A model generated the notes under the pieces. The model was not told the DNA's origin and made no database searches. It worked only from the letters and a program-made list of their open reading frames with translations. The translations under genes were made by a program, and so were the position numbers. Shown here piece by piece: positions 44,071-53,505 of a DNA stretch of 64,000 nucleotides (position 1 is the first letter of the stretch; each line of letters opens with the position of its first letter). Origin of the DNA: Arenibacterium halophilum. GTDB lineage: Bacteria; Pseudomonadota; Alphaproteobacteria; Rhodobacterales; Rhodobacteraceae. Location: assembly GCF_005938225.1 (NCBI RefSeq), contig NZ_VCPC01000002.1, forward strand, positions 1 to 64,000, written 5' to 3'.

Positions 44071-44943
44071 ATGCCTACTTTCACCGCCCTGACAACCCTT
44101 CCCGGAAAATCACAGGCCGAGGCGCTGGGCGAGGCGATGGAGCGGCTCACACCCGCACCTACCGGCGTCGGCGTGATGGAGATCGAAGATGGAAGCGGGC
44201 TGTGGGAAGTCGGCGGGTACTTCACCGAACCGCCCGAACCCGTTTCGCTCAGCCTGCTGGCCGCTGCGTTCGACGCGAAGCCTTTCGTGATCTCAGAACT
44301 GCCCGACACCGATTGGGTCGCCCATGTGCGACGCGAACTGGCGCCGGTGCAGGCCGGGCGGTTCTTTCTCTTTGGCAGCCATGATGCCGACAAGGTGCCG
44401 GAAGACGCCATCGCCCTGCGTATCGACGCGGCCATGGCTTTTGGCACCGGCCACCACGGCACCACTCTGGGATGCCTGAGGGCGCTGGACCGGCTGGCGG
44501 ATGGCACGCCGCCTGCGCGCGTCGCCGATATCGGCTGTGGCACCGCGGTGCTGGCCATGGCCGCGGCCAAAATCTGGCCGGACGCTCAAATTCTGGCCAG
44601 CGATATCGACGAAGTCGCCGTTGATGTGGCCAAGGCCAATCTGGACATCAACGACATGCCCGGCGCGGTAACCTGCCTCGAGGCCGCAGGCTTCGATCAC
44701 CCCGAACTGGCAAAGGCAGCGCCCTATGACCTCATCTTCGCCAACATTCTGAAAGGCGCGCTGGTGGCCCTGGCCTCCGACATCGCTGCGGCTCTCGCGC
44801 CCGGTGGAACGGTGATTCTCTCTGGCCTGCTGAATGAACAGGCCGAAGAGGTCCGCGCAATCTACGCCGAGGCAGGCATTCAGCCGGTCGCGGACGAGCA
44901 GATCGGCGACTGGACGACACTGATGATGCGGAAACCGGCCTGA
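44071..44943 (+). CDS. prmA: Ribosomal protein L11 methyltransferase
   Basis: A 290-residue SAM-dependent enzyme trimethylating L11. The N-terminal substrate-binding domain covers ~1-95. The catalytic domain has FGTGHHGTTLGCLRAL (PrmA signature), VADIGCGTAVLAMAAAK (SAM motif I) and DLIFANILKGALV (motif with N-x-L). ILSGLLNEQAEEVRAIY is the late conserved block. Slightly shorter at the N terminus than the E. coli protein but typical for alphaproteobacteria. Confidence 0.94.
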   Translation: MPTFTALTTLPGKSQAEALGEAMERLTPAPTGVGVMEIEDGSGLWEVGGYFTEPPEPVSLSLLAAAFDAKPFVISELPDTDWVAHVRRELAPVQAGRFFLFGSHDADKVPEDAIALRIDAAMAFGTGHHGTTLGCLRALDRLADGTPPARVADIGCGTAVLAMAAAKIWPDAQILASDIDEVAVDVAKANLDINDMPGAVTCLEAAGFDHPELAKAAPYDLIFANILKGALVALASDIAAALAPGGTVILSGLLNEQAEEVRAIYAEAGIQPVADEQIGDWTTLMMRKPA

Positions 44944-45049
44944 CCGCATTGACTGCGGCGCTTTTGCGGCGCCTGCCCAACTGTCGCCGCAATTCTGCGG
45001 TAACCAATTCATCATGCTGGTGGGGGCCAGTCTGCCGGAGGACGCCGCC

Positions 45050-45403
45050 GTGTCTGGCCATGCTGAATTCGAAACCCGACTAAGCCGCCTGTTGCGCAAG
45101 CACCGCGCCATGGCGAAAGGCTATACCACGGTCATGCGCTCGGACGGGCTGATCGTGGTCAAGCCGAAACCCCAGGGTGCCCAGATCTCTGGACGATCCG
45201 TGCTTGTGGTCGTTGTGGCGTTCGTTCTGTTCAAGGCCATGTTGATCGCCAGCCTTGGACACAAGGTCTATTCCGAGCGTGTGGATAGACTTGGCGTCGG
45301 TACGCCGGTCGAACGCGCCGGAGCTTTCATCATGCAGATCGATCCGGTGTCCGGGGCGGTCGCCGGTCAGATGTCGGACATCCGCACCCAACTGCTGCAC
45401 TGA
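45050..45403 (+). CDS. Small single-pass membrane protein, unknown function
   Basis: 117 residues from the GTG at 45050, chosen because GGAGG stands eight bases before it; an ATG at 45014 in frame has no ribosome site. A basic N-terminal part (SRLLRKHRAMAKGYTTVMRSDGLIVVKPK) is followed by one membrane helix (VLVVVVAFVLFKAMLIASL, ~65-83) and a ~35-residue outer part (AGAFIMQIDPVSGAVAGQMSD). I recall similar uncharacterised proteins in Rhodobacteraceae. Single gene between prmA and repeat copy E. Confidence 0.7.
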   Translation: MSGHAEFETRLSRLLRKHRAMAKGYTTVMRSDGLIVVKPKPQGAQISGRSVLVVVVAFVLFKAMLIASLGHKVYSERVDRLGVGTPVERAGAFIMQIDPVSGAVAGQMSDIRTQLLH

Positions 45404-45470
45404 TTGCAGGTATCCCCGCCGCGCGATGTCGTGTCGGCGGGAAGACCTCAGCTGCCGAAAACCTGGCGAA

Positions 45471-45538
45471 TCTTTCGCTTTTCACTATTCTCAAAATACT
45501 CCGGGGGAGTGCGCGCAGCGGGCGGGGGCAGCGCCCCC
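45471..45538. repeat. Nested-palindrome intergenic element, copy E (partial)
   Basis: The right half, AAAATACTCCGGGGGAG through GGGGGCAGCGCCCCC, matches the right half of copy B. The left half is degenerate (a CGGCGGG remnant at about 45434). It starts ~70 bases after a stop codon. Confidence 0.65.
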
Positions 45539-45595
45539 ATCCGCCGTTCGTCGGCATGCGACAACGTCGGCCCCCCTCATACCATCCTCACCCAA

Positions 45596-45631
45596 AAGAA
45601 AAACGCCGTGGCCCGAAGGCGCGCGGCGTTT
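45596..45631 (-). terminator. Terminator of the DUF1127 gene
   Basis: On the minus strand AAACGCCG pairs with CGGCGTTT followed by TTCTTTT. Plus-strand positions are 45600-45607 and 45623-45630. A second perfect hairpin, CCGGCGGC with GCCGCCGG, lies at 45648-45666 right after the stop. Confidence 0.7.
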
Positions 45632-45668
45632 GTGCAAGGGTGATGACCGGCGGCGGTGCCGCCGGGGA

Positions 45669-45893
45669 TCAGAACAGGCGACGTGCGGTTGCGACGTCGT
45701 CAATGTCTCCACGGACCAGACCGATATCTTCGAGTTCACGGTCTGTCAGCGCCGCCAGCGCGTTGCGGGTCACGCGGGTGTCATTCCAGTCGATGACGGC
45801 AGCATAGACATTGGCCAGAACGGCGCCGATACGGCCGGCGACGACATCAATGCCATAGGTGGAGCGGGTCGAGTGGTAAGCAGCCATATCCAT
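45669..45893 (-). CDS. DUF1127 small protein
   Basis: A 74-residue protein ending with the DUF1127 motif NALAALTDRELEDIGLVRGDID. These small basic-acidic proteins are common in alphaproteobacteria, and some bind RNA or respond to nutrient stress. The start at 45893 (MDMAAYHSTR) follows AAAGGA at a good distance; an internal ATG at 45887 would remove two residues. Its upstream region is strikingly AT-rich. Confidence 0.88.
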   Translation of the reverse strand: MDMAAYHSTRSTYGIDVVAGRIGAVLANVYAAVIDWNDTRVTRNALAALTDRELEDIGLVRGDIDDVATARRLF

Positions 45894-46214
45894 TGTCCTT
45901 TTGTATGGGGTTGCAATTATCTTTGCGATGGGCGGCATGTATTGCGGAAAATATGATCCGGCAAGACAGCTTTGTGCATAGTTCTTATGCAGTTTTTGCA
46001 TGGGTCTGAAATTGATTTAAATAATTGAAAAATAATATAAATATAGAAAAATATCATTTCCCTTCTGGCAAGTTTCGGGTCTGTTTGGGGTGGCTTTCGC
46101 CGCAAATGCCTCGAAATGTGTCGGAATTGAAACTGTCGCTTGGGGCTTGGCCGATGTTCGCCTTTCGTGCTAGTGCTGGAAACAAGAAACAATGGGTCAA
46201 AAGGCCGGGCAGTG
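45894..46214. promoter_or_regulatory. AT-rich divergent spacer between DUF1127 gene and ruvC
   Basis: No gene. Bases ~46010-46062 are almost pure A/T (TTGATTTAAATAATTG, then AATAATATAAATATAG and AAAAATATCA) within a ~65% GC genome. The direction suggests the promoter of the DUF1127 gene (minus strand) and perhaps ruvC (plus strand). A binding site for a MucR/Ros or H-NS-like silencer is possible. Confidence 0.45.
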
Positions 46215-46715
46215 ATGCGGATATTGGGAATTGATCCCGGGCTCAGAAACATGGGCTGGGGCGTGATCGAGCAGGACGGGCCAAGGCTGCGGCACATTGC
46301 CAATGGAATCTGCCACTCCGAGGGGGCGGATCTGGCCGTGCGGCTGATGTCACTTTACGACCAGATGTCCGAAGTGGTGCGCGCGTATGCGCCGGATGTC
46401 GCCGCCGTGGAGCAGACCTTCGTGAACAAGGACGGCGCTGGCACGCTGAAGCTCGGACAGGCGCGCGCCATTGCGCTGCTGGTCCCGGCGCAGGCGGGAT
46501 TGCAGGTGGGCGAATATGCCCCGAATTCGGTCAAGAAAACGGTGGTCGGCGTCGGCCACGCGGACAAGCGGCAGGTCTTGCACATGGTATGCCTGCAACT
46601 GCCGGGGTGCAAACCGGCGGGGCCGGATGCAGCCGATGCGCTGGCGATCGCGATTTGCCACGCCCACCATGCCGGGCATGGCGGAGCGGCCCGTCTGCGG
46701 CGGAAAATCGCATGA
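46215..46715 (+). CDS. ruvC: Crossover junction endodeoxyribonuclease RuvC
   Basis: A 166-residue Holliday-junction resolvase. The four acidic residues are seen: D in [16 protein letters not shown] in [11 protein letters not shown], and the D pair in [14 protein letters not shown]. The ATG at 46215 gives the family's start; a GTG three bases earlier is also possible, and the longer frame from 46140 is not conserved-looking. First gene of ruvCAB; its TGA overlaps the ruvA ATG (ATGA). Confidence 0.95.
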   Translation: MRILGIDPGLRNMGWGVIEQDGPRLRHIANGICHSEGADLAVRLMSLYDQMSEVVRAYAPDVAAVEQTFVNKDGAGTLKLGQARAIALLVPAQAGLQVGEYAPNSVKKTVVGVGHADKRQVLHMVCLQLPGCKPAGPDAADALAIAICHAHHAGHGGAARLRRKIA

Positions 46716-47401
46716 TCGGGCGGCTGCGCGGGCGGCTGGCCTATCGCGCCGGCGATCATGTGATGATCGACGTCGGGGGGGTCGGCTATCTTGTCTATTG
46801 CTCCGACCGGACGCTTGCCGCTTTACCGCGCGTGGGAGAGCCGGTGTCGGTCTACACTGATCTTGTCGTGCGCGAAGACCTGATGCAGCTGTTCGGCTTC
46901 CTGAGCCTGGTCGAAAAGGAATGGCATCGCCTGCTAATGGGCGTGCAGGGAGTGGGCGCCAAGGTCTCGCTGGCAATACTTGGCGCGCTGGGCCCCGACG
47001 GGGTCAGCCGTGCGATCGCGCTGGGCGACTGGTCGGCGGTCAAAGCGGCGAAAGGCGTGGGGCCCAAGACGGCGCAGCGAATCGTGCTGGATTTGAAAGA
47101 TAAGGCTCCGGCGGTCATGGCGCTGTCCGGAGAGGGGGGCGGCGCGCTCGATCCTGCTGCCGCACCGGAAGATGCGGATGTTCTGGACGATGCCGATGAC
47201 GCGGCCGCCCCGGCGCCTGTGGCTTCTGCCGCGCGCCACGGCGGTGCGGCGCAGGCCGATGCGCTTTCGGCTCTTGGCAACCTGGGGTATGGCCCGAGCG
47301 ATGCCGCCGCCGCGGTCGCCACTGCGCGGGCAGAGGCGCCCGATGCCGATGCCGCCGCGCTGATCCGGGCGGCGCTGAAGCTGCTGGCTCCGAAAGGGTA
47401 G
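46712..47401 (+). CDS. ruvA: Holliday junction branch migration protein RuvA
   Basis: A 229-residue protein. The OB-fold domain is at ~1-63 ([12 protein letters not shown], then [12 protein letters not shown]), the tetramer/helix-hairpin-helix domain at ~64-145 ([17 protein letters not shown] and [19 protein letters not shown]), and the RuvB-binding domain at ~180-229 ([19 protein letters not shown]). The Ala/Asp-rich linker between is longer than in E. coli. It binds junctions and loads RuvB. Confidence 0.95.
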   Translation: MIGRLRGRLAYRAGDHVMIDVGGVGYLVYCSDRTLAALPRVGEPVSVYTDLVVREDLMQLFGFLSLVEKEWHRLLMGVQGVGAKVSLAILGALGPDGVSRAIALGDWSAVKAAKGVGPKTAQRIVLDLKDKAPAVMALSGEGGGALDPAAAPEDADVLDDADDAAAPAPVASAARHGGAAQADALSALGNLGYGPSDAAAAVATARAEAPDADAAALIRAALKLLAPKG

Positions 47402-47410
47402 GGACTGACG

Positions 47411-48427
47411 ATGGCTGAACCCGATCCCGATCTGCGGCCCGGCGAACGGGACGAGAATGATCGCGCGTTGCGTCCGCAGATGCTTGACGAATTCATCGGT
47501 CAGGCCGAGGCGCGGGCGAACCTGAAAGTGTTCATCGCCTCGGCGCGCGCCCGGGGTGAAGCAATGGATCACACGCTGTTCCACGGCCCGCCTGGGCTGG
47601 GCAAGACAACGTTGGCGCAGATCATGGCGCGCGAATTGGGCGTTGGCTTTCGCATGACCAGCGGGCCGGTTCTGGCAAAAGCAGGCGATCTTGCGGCGAT
47701 CCTCAGCAATCTTGAAGCGCGGGATGTGCTGTTTATCGACGAAATCCATCGCTTGAACCCGGCGGTGGAAGAGGTGCTTTATCCGGCGCTCGAAGATTTT
47801 GAGCTGGACCTGGTGATCGGGGAGGGACCGGCGGCGCGTACGCTGCGGATCGAGCTTCAACCGTTTACCTTGGTTGGCGCGACCACGCGCATGGGGCTGC
47901 TGACCACGCCGCTGCGTGACCGGTTCGGTATTCCGACGCGGCTGCAGTTCTATACGGTGGATGAACTGCATGAAATCGTCAGTCGCAATGCCCGCAAGAT
48001 GGGCGCCCCGGCCGAAGATGCCGGCGCGCTGGAAATCGCCCGCCGCGCACGTGGGACGCCCCGGATTGCCGGACGGCTGCTGCGCCGCGTGGTGGATTTT
48101 GCGGTAGTCGAAGGCGATGGGCGCATCACCCGCGATCTGGCCGACAATGCGTTGACGCGCCTTGGCGTGGATCACCTTGGGCTCGACGGGGCCGATCGCC
48201 GCTATCTTCGGCTGATCGCCGAAAGCTATGGCGGTGGACCTGTCGGCATCGAAACCCTGAGTGCCGCGCTCAGCGAAAGCCGCGACGCGTTGGAAGAGGT
48301 GATCGAACCCTACCTGTTGCAGCAGGGTCTGATCCAGCGCACGCCGCGCGGCCGGATGCTGGCGGCAGCTGCCTGGCGGCATCTGGGGCTCGAGGCGCCG
48401 CGCGGGCAGAATGATCTGTTCGGCTAG
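47411..48427 (+). CDS. ruvB: Holliday junction ATP-dependent helicase RuvB
   Basis: A 338-residue AAA+ motor that drives branch migration with RuvA. Seen: [12 protein letters not shown], Walker [12 protein letters not shown] (~60-70), Walker [11 protein letters not shown], sensor 1 [18 protein letters not shown] with the arginine finger region, and the C-terminal winged helix with [12 protein letters not shown]. The start follows nine bases after ruvA. A long inverted repeat follows the stop. Confidence 0.97.
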   Translation: MAEPDPDLRPGERDENDRALRPQMLDEFIGQAEARANLKVFIASARARGEAMDHTLFHGPPGLGKTTLAQIMARELGVGFRMTSGPVLAKAGDLAAILSNLEARDVLFIDEIHRLNPAVEEVLYPALEDFELDLVIGEGPAARTLRIELQPFTLVGATTRMGLLTTPLRDRFGIPTRLQFYTVDELHEIVSRNARKMGAPAEDAGALEIARRARGTPRIAGRLLRRVVDFAVVEGDGRITRDLADNALTRLGVDHLGLDGADRRYLRLIAESYGGGPVGIETLSAALSESRDALEEVIEPYLLQQGLIQRTPRGRMLAAAAWRHLGLEAPRGQNDLFG

Positions 48428-48442
48428 GCGATCTCGGCGCCG

Positions 48443-48548
48443 CCCCTACTTCTTTTCGGCAAAAATACTCAATCGCGATACATCGGCCGCAGACGGAGCA
48501 CTTGAAGCAGCTGTCGCGCAGGTGAGTATTTGCACCGAAAAGAAGGGG
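48443..48548. repeat. Long inverted repeat after ruvB (copy F, MITE-like)
   Basis: CCCCTACTTCTTTTCGG then CAAAAATACTC (48443-48470) is repeated in inverse as GAGTATTTGC then ACCGAAAAGAAGGGG (48523-48548) with one small indel, around a ~52-base centre. It begins 16 bases after the ruvB stop. The ATACTC core links it to copies B and E, but the terminal arms are different. Confidence 0.7.
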
Positions 48549-48605
48549 CTGTTTGACCTGTGAATGCCCCGGCGGTATGTCCGGCGCGGGCTGATGGAGA
48601 CTGGC

Positions 48606-49238
48606 ATGACACCGGCAGAAATCGAGACGCTGTTCGACCGGGGCGATGCGGGGTACGTCTTTGCGCGCTGGGGCCGGCCATTGGCGCCCGTTGTATTTGG
48701 CGTGCAGGAACAGACGCTGGGGGTGATCAAAGGTGCGTTCGAGGCGATTGTCGCGCTGGCCGGGCACAACATGGCCGAGGTTGACCCCGAGCTGGGCAGC
48801 AATGTCATGGTCTTTTTCCTGCGCGATTGGGACGAGCTTTTGGCGGTGCCGGATCTGGCGCATATGCTGGGCGATCTGCCGGACTTGGTGGCGCGTCTGA
48901 ACGGCGGCGATGCCTCGCAATACCGGACGTTTCGATTTGACGATGGGGGGGCGATCCGCGCGGCTTTCGTGTTTTTGCGGATGCGGGGGGCACTGGCCGA
49001 GATGGCGGCCGAAGACCTCGCGCTGTCGCAGGCGGTGCAGGTCATGCTGCTGTGGTCGGACCAGGCCTTTGCCGAGGTGTCGCCCTTGGCTGTCGCGCAT
49101 GGCCAGACGATCCTGCGCCCCGAGATTGCCGGCGTGATCCGGGCGGCCTATGATCCGGTGATGCCGGCAGCGGCGCGGGATGCGAGCCATGCGCTGAGGC
49201 TCTCGGCGCGACTGGCGGCGGGCGAGGGCGCGCAATGA
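48606..49238 (+). CDS. Conserved hypothetical protein between ruvB and ybgC
   Basis: A 210-residue soluble protein with no signal peptide. Conserved-looking segments are ETLFDRGDAGYVFARWGRPLAPVVFGV, MVFFLRDWDELLAVPDLAHML and ALRLSARLAAGEGAQ. Start at 48606 is set by GGAG at 48596-48599; an ATG at 48594 lies inside that ribosome site. Its stop overlaps the ybgC ATG by four bases, tying it to the tol-pal operon. I recall this neighbour in other Rhodobacteraceae, but no function. Confidence 0.75.
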   Translation: MTPAEIETLFDRGDAGYVFARWGRPLAPVVFGVQEQTLGVIKGAFEAIVALAGHNMAEVDPELGSNVMVFFLRDWDELLAVPDLAHMLGDLPDLVARLNGGDASQYRTFRFDDGGAIRAAFVFLRMRGALAEMAAEDLALSQAVQVMLLWSDQAFAEVSPLAVAHGQTILRPEIAGVIRAAYDPVMPAAARDASHALRLSARLAAGEGAQ

Positions 49239-49639
49239 CCCATCGTTTCGACATTCGCGTCTATTACGAAGACACCGATATGGGCGGGGTGGTCTATCAC
49301 GCCAACTACCTGCGGTACATTGAGCGCGCGCGCAGCGACTACGTGCGCGAATTGGGCAACGACCAGAACGCCATGCGCGAGGGCGGCGTGGTCTGGGTCG
49401 TGCGCCGTCTGGAGTGCGACTATCTCGCTACTGCAAAATTCGACGATCGGCTGGTCGTGGAAACCGAGGTTGCAGATGTCAGCGGTGCGCGGCTGACGAT
49501 GACGCAGACGGTACTGCGCGAGGGTCAGTCGATCTTTACCGCCACCGTTACGGCCGTCTGCATGAACGCGGCGGGGCGGCCGGTGCGGCTGCCGGCGGAA
49601 ATTCGCACACAGCTGGTGCCAACGCGCCCCAAAACGTGA
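49235..49639 (+). CDS. ybgC: Tol-Pal system-associated acyl-CoA thioesterase
   Basis: A 134-residue hot-dog-fold thioesterase. The active-site block is YYEDTDMGGVVYHANYLRYIERAR with the conserved Asp and the His-x-x-Tyr. It hydrolyses short-chain acyl-CoA and is encoded with tolQRAB in most proteobacteria, though its link to the Tol machine is unclear. Overlaps the preceding gene by four bases. tolQ starts about 105 bases later, with a possible internal promoter. Confidence 0.93.
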   Translation: MTHRFDIRVYYEDTDMGGVVYHANYLRYIERARSDYVRELGNDQNAMREGGVVWVVRRLECDYLATAKFDDRLVVETEVADVSGARLTMTQTVLREGQSIFTATVTAVCMNAAGRPVRLPAEIRTQLVPTRPKT

Positions 49640-49744
49640 CCGAAAACGTGAGTGTGAACGCGCATTCATTGGCAATTGGCGTTCAACTGCTGTAGGGATC
49701 GGAAAAAGGCCGAAGCAATACGGCCGCTGATCGAGAGCAGATTT

Positions 49745-50440
49745 ATGGAAACTGAGACACTTGCGGCCGCGCAGGGGATGGATTTCTCGATGTGGGCGCT
49801 GTTTGCCCGCGCGACACTCACCGTAAAACTGGTGATGCTGGTGCTGATCGCGGCGTCGGTCTGGTCATGGGCGATCATCATCCAGAAGCACATCCTGTTC
49901 CGCTGGGCCCGTCGCGAGGCGGCGGTGTTCGACCGGTCGTTCTGGTCGGGCGAGCCGCTGGACGGGCTGTTTGACCAGATCGGGCCCGATCCCGAGGGCA
50001 ACTCGGAAAAGATTTTTGCCGCCGGGATGAGCGAATGGCGCCGGTCGCATCGCGACGACGGCGCGCTGATCGCCGGGGCGCAGGCGCGGATCGATCGCAG
50101 CATGGATGTGGCGATCAACAAGGAAACCGAGGATTTGCAGCGCGGGTTGCCGGTGCTGGCGACCATCGGCTCGACCGCGCCGTTTGTCGGCCTCTTCGGC
50201 ACCGTCTGGGGCATCATGCATGCGTTCATCGAGATCGCGGCGCAGCAGAACACCAACTTGGCTGTTGTCGCGCCCGGTATCGCCGAGGCGCTGCTGGCGA
50301 CCGGGCTGGGCCTGATCGCGGCGATTCCGGCGGTGGTTTTCTACAACAAGCTGTCGGCCGACAGTGACCGGATCGTGGCGGGCTATGAGGCCTTTGCCGA
50401 CGAATTCGGCACCATCCTGTCGCGCCAACTGGACGCCTGA
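49745..50440 (+). CDS. tolQ: Tol-Pal system proton channel TolQ
   Basis: A 231-residue inner-membrane protein with three helices (residues ~25-45, ~135-160 and ~170-195). Conserved TolQ/ExbB block: LPVLATIGSTAPFVGLFGTVWGIMHAF, and GIAEALLATGLGLIAAIPAVVFYN. With TolR it forms a proton channel that energises TolA across the envelope. The ATG at 49745 (METETLAAAQ) fits the family; tolR starts three bases after the stop. Confidence 0.95.
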   Translation: METETLAAAQGMDFSMWALFARATLTVKLVMLVLIAASVWSWAIIIQKHILFRWARREAAVFDRSFWSGEPLDGLFDQIGPDPEGNSEKIFAAGMSEWRRSHRDDGALIAGAQARIDRSMDVAINKETEDLQRGLPVLATIGSTAPFVGLFGTVWGIMHAFIEIAAQQNTNLAVVAPGIAEALLATGLGLIAAIPAVVFYNKLSADSDRIVAGYEAFADEFGTILSRQLDA

Positions 50441-50442
50441 CG

Positions 50443-50922
50443 ATGGGCGCTGCGGTACAGCAACCGGGCGGAGGCGGCGGCGGACGTCGCCGCAGACGGT
50501 CGCGCCGGGCCTCGCGCCCGATGTCCGAAATCAACGTGACGCCCTTTGTCGACGTGATGCTGGTGCTGCTGATCATCTTCATGGTGGCCGCGCCGCTGTT
50601 GACGGTCGGGGTGCCGGTCGAGCTGCCGAAAACCGCCGCCGGGGCCTTGCCGTCGGACAACGAGGAACCCTTGACCGTGACCATCACCGCCGAAGGGGCG
50701 GTGCAGATCCAGACGACCGAAACGCCCCGCGATCAGCTGGTGCCCAAGCTGCGCGCCATCGCGGCCGAACGGGCCAGCGACCGGGTGTTTCTGCGTGCCG
50801 ACGGGGCGATCCCCTACGAGGTCGTCATGCAGGTGATGGGTGCCCTGAACGCGGGCGGGTTTTCCAATGTCGGCCTGGTGACCGACATCGGTGGCCCCAC
50901 GCTTGACGGCGGCGACAGGTGA
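50443..50922 (+). CDS. tolR: Tol-Pal system protein TolR
   Basis: A 159-residue protein. After a Gly/Arg-rich cytoplasmic start (GGGGGGRRRRRSRR) comes SEINVTPFVDVMLVLLIIFMV, the single helix with the proton-carrying Asp. The periplasmic part (~60-150) has the ExbD/TolR fold. It works with TolQ. tolA begins eight bases after the stop. Confidence 0.95.
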   Translation: MGAAVQQPGGGGGGRRRRRSRRASRPMSEINVTPFVDVMLVLLIIFMVAAPLLTVGVPVELPKTAAGALPSDNEEPLTVTITAEGAVQIQTTETPRDQLVPKLRAIAAERASDRVFLRADGAIPYEVVMQVMGALNAGGFSNVGLVTDIGGPTLDGGDR

Positions 50923-50929
50923 GGCCGCG

Positions 50930-52087
50930 GTGCAGACCGGCACAAAAATTTCGCTGGGGGCCCACGGGGCTCTGATCCTGTTCGTGCTGTTCGGCCCGGT
51001 GCTGAAAGGCGATCCGCCACCGGTCGAGGTGGCGGAGGTGTCGATCCTGTCCTCCGAGCAGTTCGCGGCGCTGACGTCGCAATCGGCCCAGGCCGAGGTC
51101 GAAGGCGCGCCCGAGGTGCAGCCCGAACCGGAACCCGCACCCGAGCCCGCGCCGCAGCCTGACCCAGCACCAGAACCCGAGCCACAGCCCGAACCCCAGC
51201 CGCAGCCCGAACCTGCACCCGAGCCCGAACCGGAAACGCCTCCGGCGCCCGAGGTAACGGAACAGGTGCCCGAGCCCACGCCCGATGCGCCCGAAGTCAT
51301 TCAGGCGCCAGCCCCCCCGCGCGAGGATGCGACGCCTCCGCAAGTGGATCGCGTTGCGCCCGAAGTGGTGGCCCCGCCGCCGCCAGATGCGCGCCCCGAT
51401 GTAGTGGAGACGCCGCAGGTGTCCCCCGATCCGGGCGAGGCCCCGCCGCAAGAGCCGCAAGAGGCGACCGCGCCGGAACAGGCGACAGACCGTATTCGCC
51501 CCGAGCCGGTGCCAGATCCGGTGATTGCCGCGCTGGCGCCGCCCGCGTCGCGGCGTCCGCCGTCGGCCCGGCCCGACCGGCCACAGCCGACCGCGGCTCC
51601 GGCGCCAACTCCGGCGCAAATTCCGACGCCGACGCCCGAGCCAACGCCCGAACCGCAGCAAACCGAAACGCCCACGCCAGCGCCAGCGCCGGCTGAAACG
51701 CGCGATGCGGTGGCCGATGCGCTGGCCGAAGCCTTGGGCGGCGCCACACAGGCGCCTGCCGGCCCGCCCCTGTCGGCGGGCGAAAAAGAGGCAATGCGCG
51801 TGGCCGTGTCGCAATGCTGGAACGTTGGTTCCTTGTCTTCTGCCGCGATGGCCACAACTGTAGTCGTGGCGGTGGATATGGGGCAGGATGGGATGCCGGA
51901 TGCAAATTCGATCCGGCTGCTGTCCAGTTCGGGGGGCGATGACTCCTCGGCGCGGCAGGCGTTTGAAGCGGCGCGGCGAGCCATCATTCGCTGCGCGCGC
52001 GGGGGCTATGCGCTTCCGGCCGAGAAATACGCGCATTGGCGCGAAATCGAGATGACCTTCAATCCGGAGAGGATGCGGATCAGATGA
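50930..52087 (+). CDS. tolA: TolA-like cell envelope protein, GTG start
   Basis: A ~385-residue protein from the GTG at 50930, supported by AGGTGAGG just before it; a GTG at 50891 would overlap tolR. An N-terminal helix ([17 protein letters not shown]) anchors it in the inner membrane. Residues ~55-285 are low-complexity, mainly Pro/Glu pairs with Ala and Gln, in place of the usual Ala/Lys helix of E. coli TolA. Residues ~290-385 are the C-terminal TolA domain that meets TolB/Pal ([34 protein letters not shown]). The stop overlaps the tolB start. Confidence 0.9.
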   Translation: MQTGTKISLGAHGALILFVLFGPVLKGDPPPVEVAEVSILSSEQFAALTSQSAQAEVEGAPEVQPEPEPAPEPAPQPDPAPEPEPQPEPQPQPEPAPEPEPETPPAPEVTEQVPEPTPDAPEVIQAPAPPREDATPPQVDRVAPEVVAPPPPDARPDVVETPQVSPDPGEAPPQEPQEATAPEQATDRIRPEPVPDPVIAALAPPASRRPPSARPDRPQPTAAPAPTPAQIPTPTPEPTPEPQQTETPTPAPAPAETRDAVADALAEALGGATQAPAGPPLSAGEKEAMRVAVSQCWNVGSLSSAAMATTVVVAVDMGQDGMPDANSIRLLSSSGGDDSSARQAFEAARRAIIRCARGGYALPAEKYAHWREIEMTFNPERMRIR

Positions 52088-53415
52088 TGATGAAACACCT
52101 GGCAAGCCTGTTTCTGGGCGCGGTCTGCCTGTTTGGGGCAACGGGTGCGGTCGTGGCCCAGGACGGGCCGTTGCGGATCGAGATCACCGATGGCGTGATC
52201 GAGCCCTTGCCCTTTGCGGTGCCCGATTTCGTGCCCGGCTCGGGCGAGGCAGGGGAAACCGCTCGCCAGATTTCGCGGGTGATTGCGGCGGATCTGACGG
52301 GTACCGGCCTGTTCCGCGAGGTGCCCGCCAGCGCCTATATCAGCCAGGTTGCCGATTTCGGCGCGCCCGTGGCCTATGCCGACTGGAAGGCGATCAACGC
52401 GCAGGCGCTGATCACTGGAGCGGTCAACGTGGCGGGAGGCAACGTGACGGTGCAGTTCCGGGTGTATGACGTGTTCTCGGATTCCGAAATTGGCAACGGG
52501 TTGCAGTTTTCCGGGCCCGTCGCGGGCTGGCGGCGCATGGCGCACAAGGTGGCCGACGCGGTTTACAGCCGGATCACGGGCGAGGGCGCCTATTTCGACA
52601 GCCGCGTTGTCTATGTCTCGGAAACCGGGCCCAAGGACGACCGGCGCAAGCGTCTGGCCGTGATGGATTACGACGGCGCGAATGTGCAGTACCTGACCGA
52701 CAGTTCGTCGATCGTGCTGGCGCCCCGGTTCTCGCCCAATGGCGACCGGGTGCTGTACACCAGCTATGAATCCGGCTTTCCGCGCATCTATGTGCTGGAC
52801 GTGGGCGCGGTGCAGCAGCGCGGGTTGCAAAGCACCGAAGGCACGATGAGCTTTGCGCCCCGCTTCGCGCCCGATGGGCAGACCGTGGTTTATTCGCTGA
52901 CCGAAGGTGGCAACACCGACATCTATTCCATGTCCATTGCCACCGGCCAAAGCACCCGGCTGACCACGGCGCCCTCCATCGAAACCGCGCCAAGTTTTTC
53001 GCCAGATGGCGGGCGGCTGGTGTTCGAAAGCGACCGCTCGGGCACGCCGCAGCTGTACATCATGCCGGTGGGCGGGGGCGAACCCACGCGGATCAGCTTT
53101 GGCCAGGGGCGCTATGGCACGCCGGTCTGGTCGCCGCGCGGCGATCTGATTGCCTTTACCAAGCAAAGCAAGGGCCGCTTTCACATTGGCGTGATGCGCA
53201 CCGACGGGTCTGAGGAACGTCTGCTGACCGCGTCGTTCCTTGACGAGGGCCCGACATGGGCACCGAACGGCCGCGTGTTGATGTTCGCGCGCGAAACGCA
53301 GGGCGCGCAGGGGCAATCCTCGCTGTATTCCGTGGATATCACGGGCCGCAACCTAAAGGCCGTCCCCACGCCCGAAGGCGCGTCGGACCCGTCGTGGTCG
53401 CCATTACAGAACTGA
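52084..53415 (+). CDS. tolB: Tol-Pal system beta-propeller protein TolB
   Basis: A 443-residue periplasmic protein. Signal peptide at ~1-27 ([21 protein letters not shown]), TolB N-terminal domain ~30-165, then a six-bladed propeller with blades carrying [47 protein letters not shown] and [23 protein letters not shown]. It binds Pal and TolA and supports outer-membrane constriction. Overlaps tolA's stop by four bases (ATGA). Confidence 0.95.
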   Translation: MMMKHLASLFLGAVCLFGATGAVVAQDGPLRIEITDGVIEPLPFAVPDFVPGSGEAGETARQISRVIAADLTGTGLFREVPASAYISQVADFGAPVAYADWKAINAQALITGAVNVAGGNVTVQFRVYDVFSDSEIGNGLQFSGPVAGWRRMAHKVADAVYSRITGEGAYFDSRVVYVSETGPKDDRRKRLAVMDYDGANVQYLTDSSSIVLAPRFSPNGDRVLYTSYESGFPRIYVLDVGAVQQRGLQSTEGTMSFAPRFAPDGQTVVYSLTEGGNTDIYSMSIATGQSTRLTTAPSIETAPSFSPDGGRLVFESDRSGTPQLYIMPVGGGEPTRISFGQGRYGTPVWSPRGDLIAFTKQSKGRFHIGVMRTDGSEERLLTASFLDEGPTWAPNGRVLMFARETQGAQGQSSLYSVDITGRNLKAVPTPEGASDPSWSPLQN

Positions 53416-53505
53416 AACATGCCCCGTCATGGCCCAAGCCGCACGTTCACAAGGGCGGTGGGCTATGGTAAACGGGGTCCATAACAAACGGTAACGAGGC
53501 GCGAG

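Noticed and set aside
42318-44570. 750-residue minus-strand frame opposite the MATE exporter
   Set aside because: Shadow of real genes; composition dominated by His, Arg and Gln.
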